Positions 9,735 to 18,400 of a stretch of DNA of 37,406 bases are shown one piece after another. How positions within the stretch are numbered: position 1 is the stretch's first letter; each line of letters begins with the position of its first letter. Below the pieces are notes generated by a model that was given only the letters and a program-made list of their open reading frames with translations, made no database searches and was not told the origin of the DNA. The DNA comes from Candidatus Saganbacteria bacterium (lineage in GTDB: Bacteria > Margulisbacteria > WOR-1 > XYC2-FULL-46-14): positions 1 to 37,406 of the forward strand of contig JABMQY010000112.1 of NCBI GenBank assembly GCA_013202975.1, in the 5' to 3' direction. The translations under genes and the position numbers were made by a program.

Positions 9735-12073
9735 GCTGTTTTACAGAGTAGTCTTTTTTGTGCCAGAGAGCTGAGAATGTCTTGACCCCCTACTGACCGG
9801 TAGGAATTAATTGCCAGCTCCGCATTTTCTCTTTGATAGCTAACGTCCCCCAGGTTGATTGCTGCTGAAGCTAATTCAGGGTTGTTTTCTCTGGCCTGCA
9901 AAAGATATTTCTCCGCCTGCTCCAGGTTCCCTTCCATAAAATAGGCTGCTCCCAGGTTGTTTAACAGAATAGATGAGGCCGGTTCTATTCTGAGGGCTTC
10001 TTTGAATTTCGCAATAGCTTCGTTGATCCGGTCAAAGGCAATATAGGTTACCCCCAGGTTATTTGTGGATGCCGTGAAAGCCGGATCAATTTTTGCGGCT
10101 AAGTCAAATTCTTCTAATGCGGCTTTAAACATACCTTTTATGTAATAATCAAACCCGGCGTTATTGTGGCTTAGGCCGAACGAAGTAGTGATGTTTTGTT
10201 TTCTGCTGCTGCTTCTTGATTCCCGTCCCCAAAAAGCATAGATCTTTTTTGTTTCGGGGGTAAATATTGTTAAGGCCAGCATTCTGTTTTGCAGGGATTT
10301 AAGGCTTGATGTTTTTAGCAGCTTTATTTTTTCATCTAAGCCAGGGTAGTCAATTTCGTCAGATAGTATTTCTTCCAGCACCTTAATTGCTTTTTTTATG
10401 TTTCCCTGTGCTTCGTAGCACAAGGCAGTCTTAAACTGGCTGTGGTTTGAACTCTGATCGGTTTTTCTTAAAACCGATTGTGCCAGATTGAAACGGCCCT
10501 CTTCTATGTATAATTCTGCCATTGTATTAAATACAGCTGGTGCGCGCTGTTGGTCACGGGAGGCCAGCTGCAGTTCTTTGAGCGCCTCCGGCCGCCGTCC
10601 CATGTTAATATAAACTTTTGCCAGGTCAAAGTGCAGCTCTGTTTTCCATTCGTCTTCTAGTATCCTCTTTTTAATAGAAGTTTCTTCCAGGCTCAATTCT
10701 TTAATTTGTACTTTGCGGCAAATTTTGTGGATTTCGATGTCATGGGGAGAAAGTTTGAGAGCGTTCAAAAATGAATCACATGCTTTTCTGGTTAAATTTT
10801 TCTTAATATTAATTTTTCCAAGCAGGATGTAGGCAGAGGCAGATTTCTTGTCGTGCGAAAGCAGTGCTTCTGCTTCGGTCTGGGCCTTGTTGCTGTTTTC
10901 TTTGGAAAGATAGGCGTAGCCTAAAATCTCATGCAGGACCGGGTTTTTCTTGGCCAAATCTTTGCATTTTTGGATAATCCAGTCTGCTGAGTCAGAATGG
11001 AGGGCTAAAAGCTTATGCATTTCGGCAATCGCTTCCTGGTAGTCTGCCTTTGACAGGTAGACCTGGGCAAGAAACTGATGGGCGGTGTATTGGTCTGGAA
11101 ATTTTTTAAGTATTCCCAGACAGCCGGCGACCGCATGTTTTTGGAAATCAGGATGATGTTTTATTAAGCGGTTGTAGTTTTCAATTGCTTCGGAAAAATC
11201 ATTTTTCTCGGCCAGAACAGAGGCCAGGGTAATCAGTGCCTGGGGATGATTGGGATAATTTTTTAAGATAATTTTGGTTTGCCCAATTGCAAAATCAATC
11301 TTGGCCGGGTCAAGCAGCAGGATTTCTCTCAGTGTTTCTGCCGCAGCATCCGGTTTCAGGGTTTTCATGTATATCTCGACTAAGATTTCGCGGATTTTTA
11401 CATTTGTTTCATCAGATAAAAGTAATGCCCCCAATTTCTTAATAACTTCCTGTGCTGATTCCGGATCGCTGGCAAAAAGTTGCCCGTAACGCTCTGCCGC
11501 CGGATCAAAATTGTTGGTGCGTGTATACAATTCACCCAGTGTCCGTAGGATGTTTTTGTCGCCTGGGTTATTGCGCCGCAGCTCTTCATAAAATTGAATT
11601 GCTTCCTCCAGGCGGCCTTTTTTTAGATAAACTCCGGCCAGCATTTGTGAGATGCCAATCTCTTTTATGCCGTATTCAAGGGCTTTTTCTAAAAGGGCCA
11701 GGGCTTTGTCGGTCTGGTTTAGGGAGACATAAATTTTTCCAAGAAGATTATAGACCGCGGCATTGTTTGGATCGATTTCTAAAAGCTCTTCTAATTCCAG
11801 TATTGCTGTGTCAATCTCTGAAAAATTAAGTAAAAAGGAAATAAGCGATAAGCGAATTGCGCTGTTTTCCGGCTCTTTTGCTAAAAGTTGTTCGTGATCA
11901 AGTATTATTTCGGAAATCAGGCGCGGATTAAAACCTGCGGCCAGGCAGTACTCTTCATGAGCGCGTTTTAGATAATGGTTATTAAGGTAAAGCCAGCCCA
12001 GCTGGCGCAGTACCCGGGAGTCTTTTGGGTTATTTGCTATCCTGCTTTTTAATTCATCTAACTGTTGTTTCAT
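9731..12073 (-). CDS. Tetratricopeptide repeat protein
   Basis: 780 aa; many TPR units (e.g. AAVYNLLGKIYVSLNQTDKALALLEKALEYG, TASTNNLGVTYIAFDRINEAIAKFKEALRIEP). Confidence 0.92.
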   Translation of the reverse strand: MKQQLDELKSRIANNPKDSRVLRQLGWLYLNNHYLKRAHEEYCLAAGFNPRLISEIILDHEQLLAKEPENSAIRLSLISFLLNFSEIDTAILELEELLEIDPNNAAVYNLLGKIYVSLNQTDKALALLEKALEYGIKEIGISQMLAGVYLKKGRLEEAIQFYEELRRNNPGDKNILRTLGELYTRTNNFDPAAERYGQLFASDPESAQEVIKKLGALLLSDETNVKIREILVEIYMKTLKPDAAAETLREILLLDPAKIDFAIGQTKIILKNYPNHPQALITLASVLAEKNDFSEAIENYNRLIKHHPDFQKHAVAGCLGILKKFPDQYTAHQFLAQVYLSKADYQEAIAEMHKLLALHSDSADWIIQKCKDLAKKNPVLHEILGYAYLSKENSNKAQTEAEALLSHDKKSASAYILLGKINIKKNLTRKACDSFLNALKLSPHDIEIHKICRKVQIKELSLEETSIKKRILEDEWKTELHFDLAKVYINMGRRPEALKELQLASRDQQRAPAVFNTMAELYIEEGRFNLAQSVLRKTDQSSNHSQFKTALCYEAQGNIKKAIKVLEEILSDEIDYPGLDEKIKLLKTSSLKSLQNRMLALTIFTPETKKIYAFWGRESRSSSRKQNITTSFGLSHNNAGFDYYIKGMFKAALEEFDLAAKIDPAFTASTNNLGVTYIAFDRINEAIAKFKEALRIEPASSILLNNLGAAYFMEGNLEQAEKYLLQARENNPELASAAINLGDVSYQRENAELAINSYRSVGGQDILSSLAQKRLLCKTA

Positions 12074-13146
12074 CTGGTATTTCCTTCTTTAACAATCAGC
12101 AGAATTCCAATCAGGGCTATTGAGAGTGAGGGAATCCAGGCTGCCAGTGCGGGATTGAGTATAGCGCCCCTCCCCAACGACCGGAAGACCGAGGCAAAAA
12201 CGTAAAATGTAAACATTATCACAATCGTCAGAACCATTCCCCAGGTGCGGGAAGATTTTATTCCGGGGAGGCAGAGCGGGATGCCGATTAAGGCAAAGAC
12301 CAGTGAGGTTAATGGAATTGAGTATTTCAGAAAAAGGTCTGTTTTTAGCTGGTGGGTTTTTACTCCGGAACGCTCAAAAGAACCTATTTGTTTTCTTAGT
12401 TCGGAGCTGCTCATTTCCTGGGCAGTTTTTGTTTTTCCAAACGTTAGCGGATTTTCCAAAAGATTTACTTTCATTTTATTAAAAAGTGCTTCGTATTCCA
12501 GTCTGCCGTCAGAATCGAATTTATGTATTATACCCTTTTGCAGGTGCAATGTTAATCCCTCAAGTGTTCCGCGGTCTGCGGTAATTGTGCGGGGCAGGGT
12601 GTTTTGTCCTAACTCATAAACCATGATTCCTTCAAGCAGGTTTTTTTTGGGATCCATTTTGCGCACATAAAAATAACGCTGGTGCGGGTCTTTAAAAAAT
12701 ACATCTGACTTTATATCCGGAAGGGGCCGGCGGTGAATTATTTCTTTGACAATTTGTTCGGAGCGCTGATTGGCATAGGGGACTATCTTTTCGTTAATAA
12801 AAAAAGCCACTATCGAGATTATCATTGAAAGGATAATTATCGGAGAAATGATCCTATAAAAAGAGATTCCCGATGTGCGCAGGGCAGCCAGTTCGGAGTC
12901 TTTTGATAATCTTCCCAGCGCCATGGCGACTCCAAAAAGGGTAGCAACCGGAAAGGTCATTATCATGATGTACGGGAGCTTATACAGAAGCAGCTGGATA
13001 ACGGAAAAGAATGGAACTCCGCGGTTAATGATCAGGTCAACAAAGGTAAAGAGAAGATCGACAATCATGACTAAAACAAAGCCCAGAATACCGAGGAAAA
13101 ATGGACCCAGCATTTCCAGGCTTATATAACGGTCTAGGAGTTTCAC
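12070..13146 (-). CDS. LptF/LptG family permease (second paralogue)
   Basis: 358 aa; MKLLDRYISLEMLGPFFLGILGFVLVM, GRLSKDSELAALRTSGISFYRII; same family as 627-1718. Confidence 0.92.
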   Translation of the reverse strand: MKLLDRYISLEMLGPFFLGILGFVLVMIVDLLFTFVDLIINRGVPFFSVIQLLLYKLPYIMIMTFPVATLFGVAMALGRLSKDSELAALRTSGISFYRIISPIIILSMIISIVAFFINEKIVPYANQRSEQIVKEIIHRRPLPDIKSDVFFKDPHQRYFYVRKMDPKKNLLEGIMVYELGQNTLPRTITADRGTLEGLTLHLQKGIIHKFDSDGRLEYEALFNKMKVNLLENPLTFGKTKTAQEMSSSELRKQIGSFERSGVKTHQLKTDLFLKYSIPLTSLVFALIGIPLCLPGIKSSRTWGMVLTIVIMFTFYVFASVFRSLGRGAILNPALAAWIPSLSIALIGILLIVKEGNTR

Positions 13147-13334
13147 TCTTCTCGTTGTCGGCGTTGATGTTCCCGTCGTACTGCGCGGGCCAGTTCTTTT
13201 CTGCGGCGTTGATTCGGTTTTTCGTAGAATTCGCGCTTTTTGATTTCGTCAATGATTCCGGCCTGTTTGACTTTGGTCTTAAACTTGCGCAGTGCTTTTT
13301 CAAGCTCATTCTTTCTTACTTCAACTCTTGCCAT
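13143..13334 (-). CDS. rpsU: 30S ribosomal protein bS21
   Basis: 63 aa; VRKNELEKALRKFKTKVKQAGIIDEIKKREFYEKPNQRRRKE is characteristic of bS21. Confidence 0.93.
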   Translation of the reverse strand: MARVEVRKNELEKALRKFKTKVKQAGIIDEIKKREFYEKPNQRRRKELARAVRREHQRRQREE

Positions 13335-13397
13335 TAATAATCCACTCCCTTTTTTTTCGTACAGGCAGGTTTCAAGCCTGCCCTACAATATTCGATT

Positions 13398-13724
13398 TCA
13401 TCCCGGCGGCCAATTCATTTTTCTGCCGGACATTACATGAAAATGCAAATGAGGCACAGCCTGTCCGGCATCTTTACCAAAATTCATCACAAGACGATAA
13501 CCGTCCATGTTTTGTGATACTACATTTATAGCAGAAAAAAGGGCATTTGACAAATCCTTTTTTATGTCCTTTATATGCTCAAGATGTTTTTTTGGGATAA
13601 CCAGTATGTGGGTGGGGGCTTGCGGCGCAATGTCGGCAAAGGCAATTGTTAATTCATCCTCGTAAATAACAGCCGTATCTATTTCTTTGCGCGCAATTTT
13701 ACAAAAAATACAGCTGCTGCTCAT
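13398..13724 (-). CDS. HIT family (histidine triad, HinT-like) protein
   Basis: 108 aa; CIFCKIARKEIDTAVIYEDELTIAFADIAPQAPTHILVIPKKHLEH and HLHFHVM histidine triad. Confidence 0.95.
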   Translation of the reverse strand: MSSSCIFCKIARKEIDTAVIYEDELTIAFADIAPQAPTHILVIPKKHLEHIKDIKKDLSNALFSAINVVSQNMDGYRLVMNFGKDAGQAVPHLHFHVMSGRKMNWPPG

Positions 13725-14410
13725 TTTTTTGGTCTTCGGCTGCTTTTAACTGTTTTTCCTTTTTTGTTTTCTGTTTCGTATCCAAAACAGCACATCAGGC
13801 GGCCGCACATTCCTGAGGTGCGGGTCGGAGAAATTTGAAAGCCCTGTTCTTTTACCATTTTTACGGTAATGTGTTTGGGTTTTGTCAGCCATCCGGAACA
13901 GCAGAGCTTTCTTCCGCAGGGACCCAGACCACCGACAAATTTTGCTTCGTCGCGGGCAGAGAGCAGCCGCAGTGTTACTTCTGCTTTTAGCGTCCCGGAC
14001 AGGTTTTTGCGGAAATCCCGAGAGTCCGGCATTTTTTTATCTTTAGGAACTTTATAATAAAAAAATACTTTTGAGGTATCAAATAAATATTCAACCGAAA
14101 TGATTTTTATCGGAAGTTCAAATTCTCTTATTTTTGCTGCTGCGGTTTCAACCCCGTTCTTTTCTATCTGGGGCAGTGAGTTGGCCTTTTTAATGTCCTG
14201 TTCGGTTGCGTAGCGGATCACCTTTCTCAGCTGGACCTCTTTTGAGATTTTTTGCGGGTAACTTTTTGGGAAGGAAATTATTTTTCCAAACTCTTCTCCC
14301 CGGTTGGTTTTGACCACAACATCAGCCCCGACTTTTATCGTCCCTTCGTTTTTCGAAGAGATAGGACAGAGCTGATTATTGCGTAATTTTATTGCTAATT
14401 TTTGTTCCAT
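13721..14410 (-). CDS. ricT: PSP1 domain protein (RicT/YaaT-like)
   Basis: 229 aa; GGLGPCGRKLCCSGWL and SGMCGRLMCCFGYE cysteine motifs typical of the PSP1/RicT family. Confidence 0.88.
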   Translation of the reverse strand: MEQKLAIKLRNNQLCPISSKNEGTIKVGADVVVKTNRGEEFGKIISFPKSYPQKISKEVQLRKVIRYATEQDIKKANSLPQIEKNGVETAAAKIREFELPIKIISVEYLFDTSKVFFYYKVPKDKKMPDSRDFRKNLSGTLKAEVTLRLLSARDEAKFVGGLGPCGRKLCCSGWLTKPKHITVKMVKEQGFQISPTRTSGMCGRLMCCFGYETENKKGKTVKSSRRPKK

Positions 14411-15102
14411 ATATCATTAAGCCTTATCATCATTATATCAGCTGCCAGGTTTTTATTCCCCCTTCTTTTTATTCCCTGCCCGATTTCCTGCAATACCCGG
14501 ATGCTTTTTCGGCTTTTGGAGTCTGCTGCTTTGTGATAGAGATGGATAAGCGAATTCAATAATTCTTCATTAGTGGTGAATGTTTTTGTAAGGCTCAGCA
14601 TTTCAAACTCGGATTTTGCCATGCCTATATGATTATAAATTTCCTGGGCTGTTTCATCTACGGAGAAGCAGCTGCTTTCCGGAAAAAGAATCCTTTGGCA
14701 GCGGGAGGCGATCGTTTTTGGCAGTGCTTCCTGCTGGGTGCACAAAAGAATAAAAATAGTGCGGGGAGGGGGCTCTTCCAGGCACTTCAAAAAGCTATTG
14801 GCCGCCTCGATCGTCATTGTCTCAGCATCCTTTATGATTGCAAAAAGGAAATCGGCCTGATTTGGTCCGTATTTCACGGTATCTTTTAATCTTCTGATCT
14901 GGTCGATTTTGAGGGTGGTTTTTTCTTTTTCGATTATGATCAGATCCGGGTGGGTTTCTTTTTCTATATTATTTGCCGATTTTGCAAAACTCAGGGCAGC
15001 ATCAAATTTCCCGCTCTGCGGAGGTCCGATAAAAAGGTATGCATTTGCGATCCTTTTTGTTTTTAATATGCCGTTTATTATGGTTTCTATTCGTGGGTGC
15101 AT
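14395..15102 (-). CDS. holB: DNA polymerase III subunit delta'
   Basis: ORF runs to 15138; the Met at 15102 (MHPRIETIINGILKTKRIANAYLFIGPPQSGK) is the likely start. P-loop-like, DLIIIEKEKTTLKIDQIRRLKDTVKYGP, NSFLKCLEEPPPRTIFILLC. Confidence 0.88.
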   Translation of the reverse strand: MHPRIETIINGILKTKRIANAYLFIGPPQSGKFDAALSFAKSANNIEKETHPDLIIIEKEKTTLKIDQIRRLKDTVKYGPNQADFLFAIIKDAETMTIEAANSFLKCLEEPPPRTIFILLCTQQEALPKTIASRCQRILFPESSCFSVDETAQEIYNHIGMAKSEFEMLSLTKTFTTNEELLNSLIHLYHKAADSKSRKSIRVLQEIGQGIKRRGNKNLAADIMMIRLNDIWNKN

Positions 15103-15130
15103 TGGTTTATTATAGCACTTGAGATTTTGC

Positions 15131-15159
15131 TTGACCAATTAAATTAACTGCTTTAGAAT
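15131..15159 (+). promoter_or_regulatory. Candidate sigma70-type promoter for the AbrB-like gene
   Basis: TTGACC (15131-15136), 17-nt spacer, TAGAAT (15154-15159). Confidence 0.6.
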
Positions 15160-15213
15160 AGTACATACTAAGTATATACTTAGTGTATACTTAGTGCTTA
15201 CTTGGTATGTACT
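15160..15213. repeat. Operator-like array: four tandem 11-bp units inside an imperfect inverted repeat
   Basis: CATACTAAGTA (15164), TATACTTAGTG (15175), TATACTTAGTG (15186), CTTACTTGGTA (15197); outer arms AGTACATACTAAG / CTTGGTATGTACT, 12 of 13 complementary. Confidence 0.75.
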
Positions 15214-15240
15214 ACGCCAAATATGGAGGTGAAATGAAAC

Positions 15241-15417
15241 ATGGACAGTTCAATTCGTCGAATTAGAAAGACCGGTAAATACAGCCTCTCCGTCACCCTT
15301 CCGATGAATTTTGTGAAAGAGTTAAAATGGCGGTTGAAGCAGAAGGTGGTTGTCTCGTTGAGGGGGAGTTCGATTGTTATCAAAGATTGGAAAGCGAAAA
15401 AAACCAGAAATAAATGA
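15241..15417 (+). CDS. SpoVT/AbrB-like (MazE-type fold) DNA-binding protein, 58 aa
   Basis: Read directly; too short for the supplied ORF track. MDSSIRRIRKTGKYSLSVTLPMNFVKELKWRLKQKVVVSLRGSSIVIKDWKAKKTRNK*; GGAGGTG RBS at 15225; RKTG..SVTLP..FVKEL.W..(K)Q.V.V resembles AbrB-family proteins. Confidence 0.8.
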   Translation: MDSSIRRIRKTGKYSLSVTLPMNFVKELKWRLKQKVVVSLRGSSIVIKDWKAKKTRNK

Positions 15418-15420
15418 TAA

Positions 15421-18400
15421 TTAATAAATCCTAAATCGGTCGTGTTTTTTCTCAACCCTTAGGATCCTGCCGTCGGTAGTTAAGATAGTGGTTCCATCTT
15501 CGTCAGTGCGATAAATATCTGGGGTCTGTTTTTCTAATCTATGCAGCATCGACTGATGCGGATGGCCGTGGGCATTTGAATTGACCGATAGAAGCGCAAC
15601 CTGCGGCTTAACCGCCCGTAAAAATTTTGCAGAGCTTGAGTTGGCACTACCGTGATGGGCAATTTTTAGAACCGACGACTTTAATTGTTTGCGGGAGTAA
15701 TATTTTAGCAGTGCAGCTTCCCGCTCTTCTTCCAGATCTCCGGTAAAAAGAAAGGATAGATTACCAAAGACAAAGCGAATAACCAGAGAGTTATTGTTAT
15801 AATCAGAATTTGTGCGGGCCGGATTATTACTTAGAGAATTTAGAACCGTTGCCTCCAGATGACGACCAAAGTTAAATACCCGATCTACTGTGGGATCAAG
15901 CTGTTTTATTCTTTTCTGTTTTACTAAAGCCGCGAACATTCTATATGCGTCCGAATCATAAACTTCTCCACTTGAGATCACCTGTCTTACAGGAAGGGCT
16001 TTAACCACTTCAACCAGCCCTCCCAGGTGGTCGACATGAGGGTGGGAGAGGATTATTGAATCAAGTTCCTCTATCTGCTGTTCTTTTAAGAAGGGGACAA
16101 CAATCTTGCTTCCGATCGGATCAATAACAGCGGCCGCATCGTCAGCCTGATACCATGTTTCGCCATGGCCTCCTCCGTCAAGTAAGATGTTTTTCTTGTC
16201 CGGAGTTTGCAGCAGAAAGGCCTCTCCCTGCCCAACGTTTAGCATGGTTACTGTGAGACCGGTTGAATTGTCTGTAATAAAGGGAGCAGCTCCATCCAGT
16301 TGAGTTAGTACTCCATCCTCTTCTGCCGAAAAGAATGTTTCTTTTGATTTGATACCATCAACCCCAAAGAGCGCTTTTTTTACGATCGGGTCGTGTTCAT
16401 CCAATACTACATCGATATTCTCGGAGATTTCATTAAAGGCTCTTTTTGCCTGCTGATAGGATAATCGTCCCTGCGGTTTATAGAAATTTGGCCAGATAAA
16501 GTGTTCAAAGAGGTCGTCAGTTGATCGGGTTCTTAGGTATTTACAATCATGGAGTTTGGGATTAAGTTCCATTAAGACTAACCGGGTAATGTCGTAGAGG
16601 TCTCTCTGATTGGGATTTATTTGGCGGTCAAGAAGTTTTAATGCAGAGGCATTTTGAGGATCTTCAAAGAGTCCCAATAATTGGTTAATTGTATCCGGGT
16701 CGATCTGCTTTCTTTTATCCAGGCGTTCAAGCAATTTTAGATATTCCTTTTCGATTTGATTCTTATCTTTTCGATCCTCATGATAATCAGGGTGGTGTTC
16801 AATGATTATTTTTTGTTCCAAATTTACTCGTTTGGTTCTGATTAAAAAATCAAAGGTATGCTGCGAGTTTTTAGTCGATTTTATTTGGCAATTTATACCA
16901 TCTTGCAAGGTGTCAATCTGTCCAAAAAGTTTAAGCAGCAGAGCAACTTTTCTCTCTTCTTTTGATTGGAATGAGTTAATAGAAAAGGGGGCATTAATAA
17001 CTTTGTCCCCCCCAAAAACCTCCTGCGATATTCCGACAAAGGTATCTGGATTAATAATTCCCTCTCTATACAGGAGGTGGCAAACTTTGAGCCATTCTTC
17101 TCTTTTAAATGTCCAGAGTTTGCGGTTCTTACTTGTACTGCTGTAACGCCGAGAAAAGGTTGCCCCGTGTTCATCATTAAGGATTTCAGACACTTCCTCT
17201 GGGTTGCCTAGGAATGCATTTAATTTCCTTGCTACTTCAAATGTACTACCATGAATTCTTTTTAAATGGTTGTCGGTTCCAGTAATAGCTATTTCACCCG
17301 TTTTAATATGTTCTAAAAGGCTTTCGTCAAAACCGTGTCCTAATAATTTAGCAACAGCAGGCAGATCTGATTCCTTAAATGTCCAGACTTTCATATTTAC
17401 CTTATGTCGCCTGGTAAAGAGTACGCCGTGTTCATCATTAATGACCTCAGATACTTTAGTTGGGTCGCCCAGTAAAGTATTTAAGGTTTTTGCTACTTCA
17501 TGTTTAGTTCCATGAATTCTTTTAAAAAGGTCGTCATTTTTAGAAGCAGCAATTTCGCCTGGCTTAATCTGCTCTAGGATATTTTTGTCATATTTACGGT
17601 TGAGTAATTTAGCAACAGCCGGCAGATCCGATTCCCTAAATGTCCAGACTTTTTTACTAGGTCCTTTATATCGCCGGGTAAAGATTACCCCGTGTTCATC
17701 ATTGAGGACTTTGGATGCTTCATTTGGTTTGCCCAGTAAAGTATTTAATGATTTTGCCACTTCATTTGTAGCCCCATGAATTCTTTGGAAATGGTTGTCA
17801 TGTCCAGTAACAACAATCTCGCCTGGATTAGTTTGTTCTAGAATGCTCTCGTCATAGTTGCATTTAAGTAAGGCGGCAACTGCCGGCAGGTCTGCTTCCA
17901 TAAATGTCCAAACTCTTCTACCGCTTCCTTTATATCTCCTAGTAAAGAGTACTCCGTGTTTATTGTTATCTGCCTCAGATATTTTCTCTGGTTTGCCGAG
18001 TAAAGTGTTTAATTCCTTTGCTAGTTCTGATGTTTTTCCATGAATTCTTTTGAAATTATTGTCTGTGTTAGTAGTAGCAATTTCACCTGGTTTAATTTTT
18101 CCTAAAATGCTCTTGTCAAAACCGCGTCCTAATAATTTAGCAACAGCAGGCAGATCTGATTCCTTAAATGTCCAGACTTTATTGGATCCACTAGATCGCC
18201 TGGTAAAGGTTACTCCGTCTTTATTTTTAAAGACTTCAGACACTTCATCTGGGTTACCCAGTGAAGTATTTAATGAGACTGCTAATTTACCGGTACCCCC
18301 ATGAATTCTTTTAAAATGCTTGTCATTTTGAGTGGCAGCTATTTCGCCTGTCCGGATCGGAAAGAGTCTTGCCGGAGCACTAAAGGCAGCAGCTCGGCGC

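Noticed and set aside
11452-11829. 125-aa plus ORF
   Set aside because: Antisense to the TPR gene with no domain similarity.
15160-15213. Iteron-type replication origin
   Set aside because: Repeats are 11 bp, sit on a promoter start site and no replication initiator is adjacent; an operator is simpler.
17270-18304. Four similar plus-strand ORFs (17270, 17585, 17858, 18050) with NLATAGRSDSLNVQT motif
   Set aside because: They are the antisense reading of the five protein repeats; their similarity reflects the repeat DNA, not a gene family.
17044-18348. CRISPR array
   Set aside because: The ~264-bp periodicity is in-frame protein repeats; no short identical repeats with unique spacers were seen anywhere in the window.
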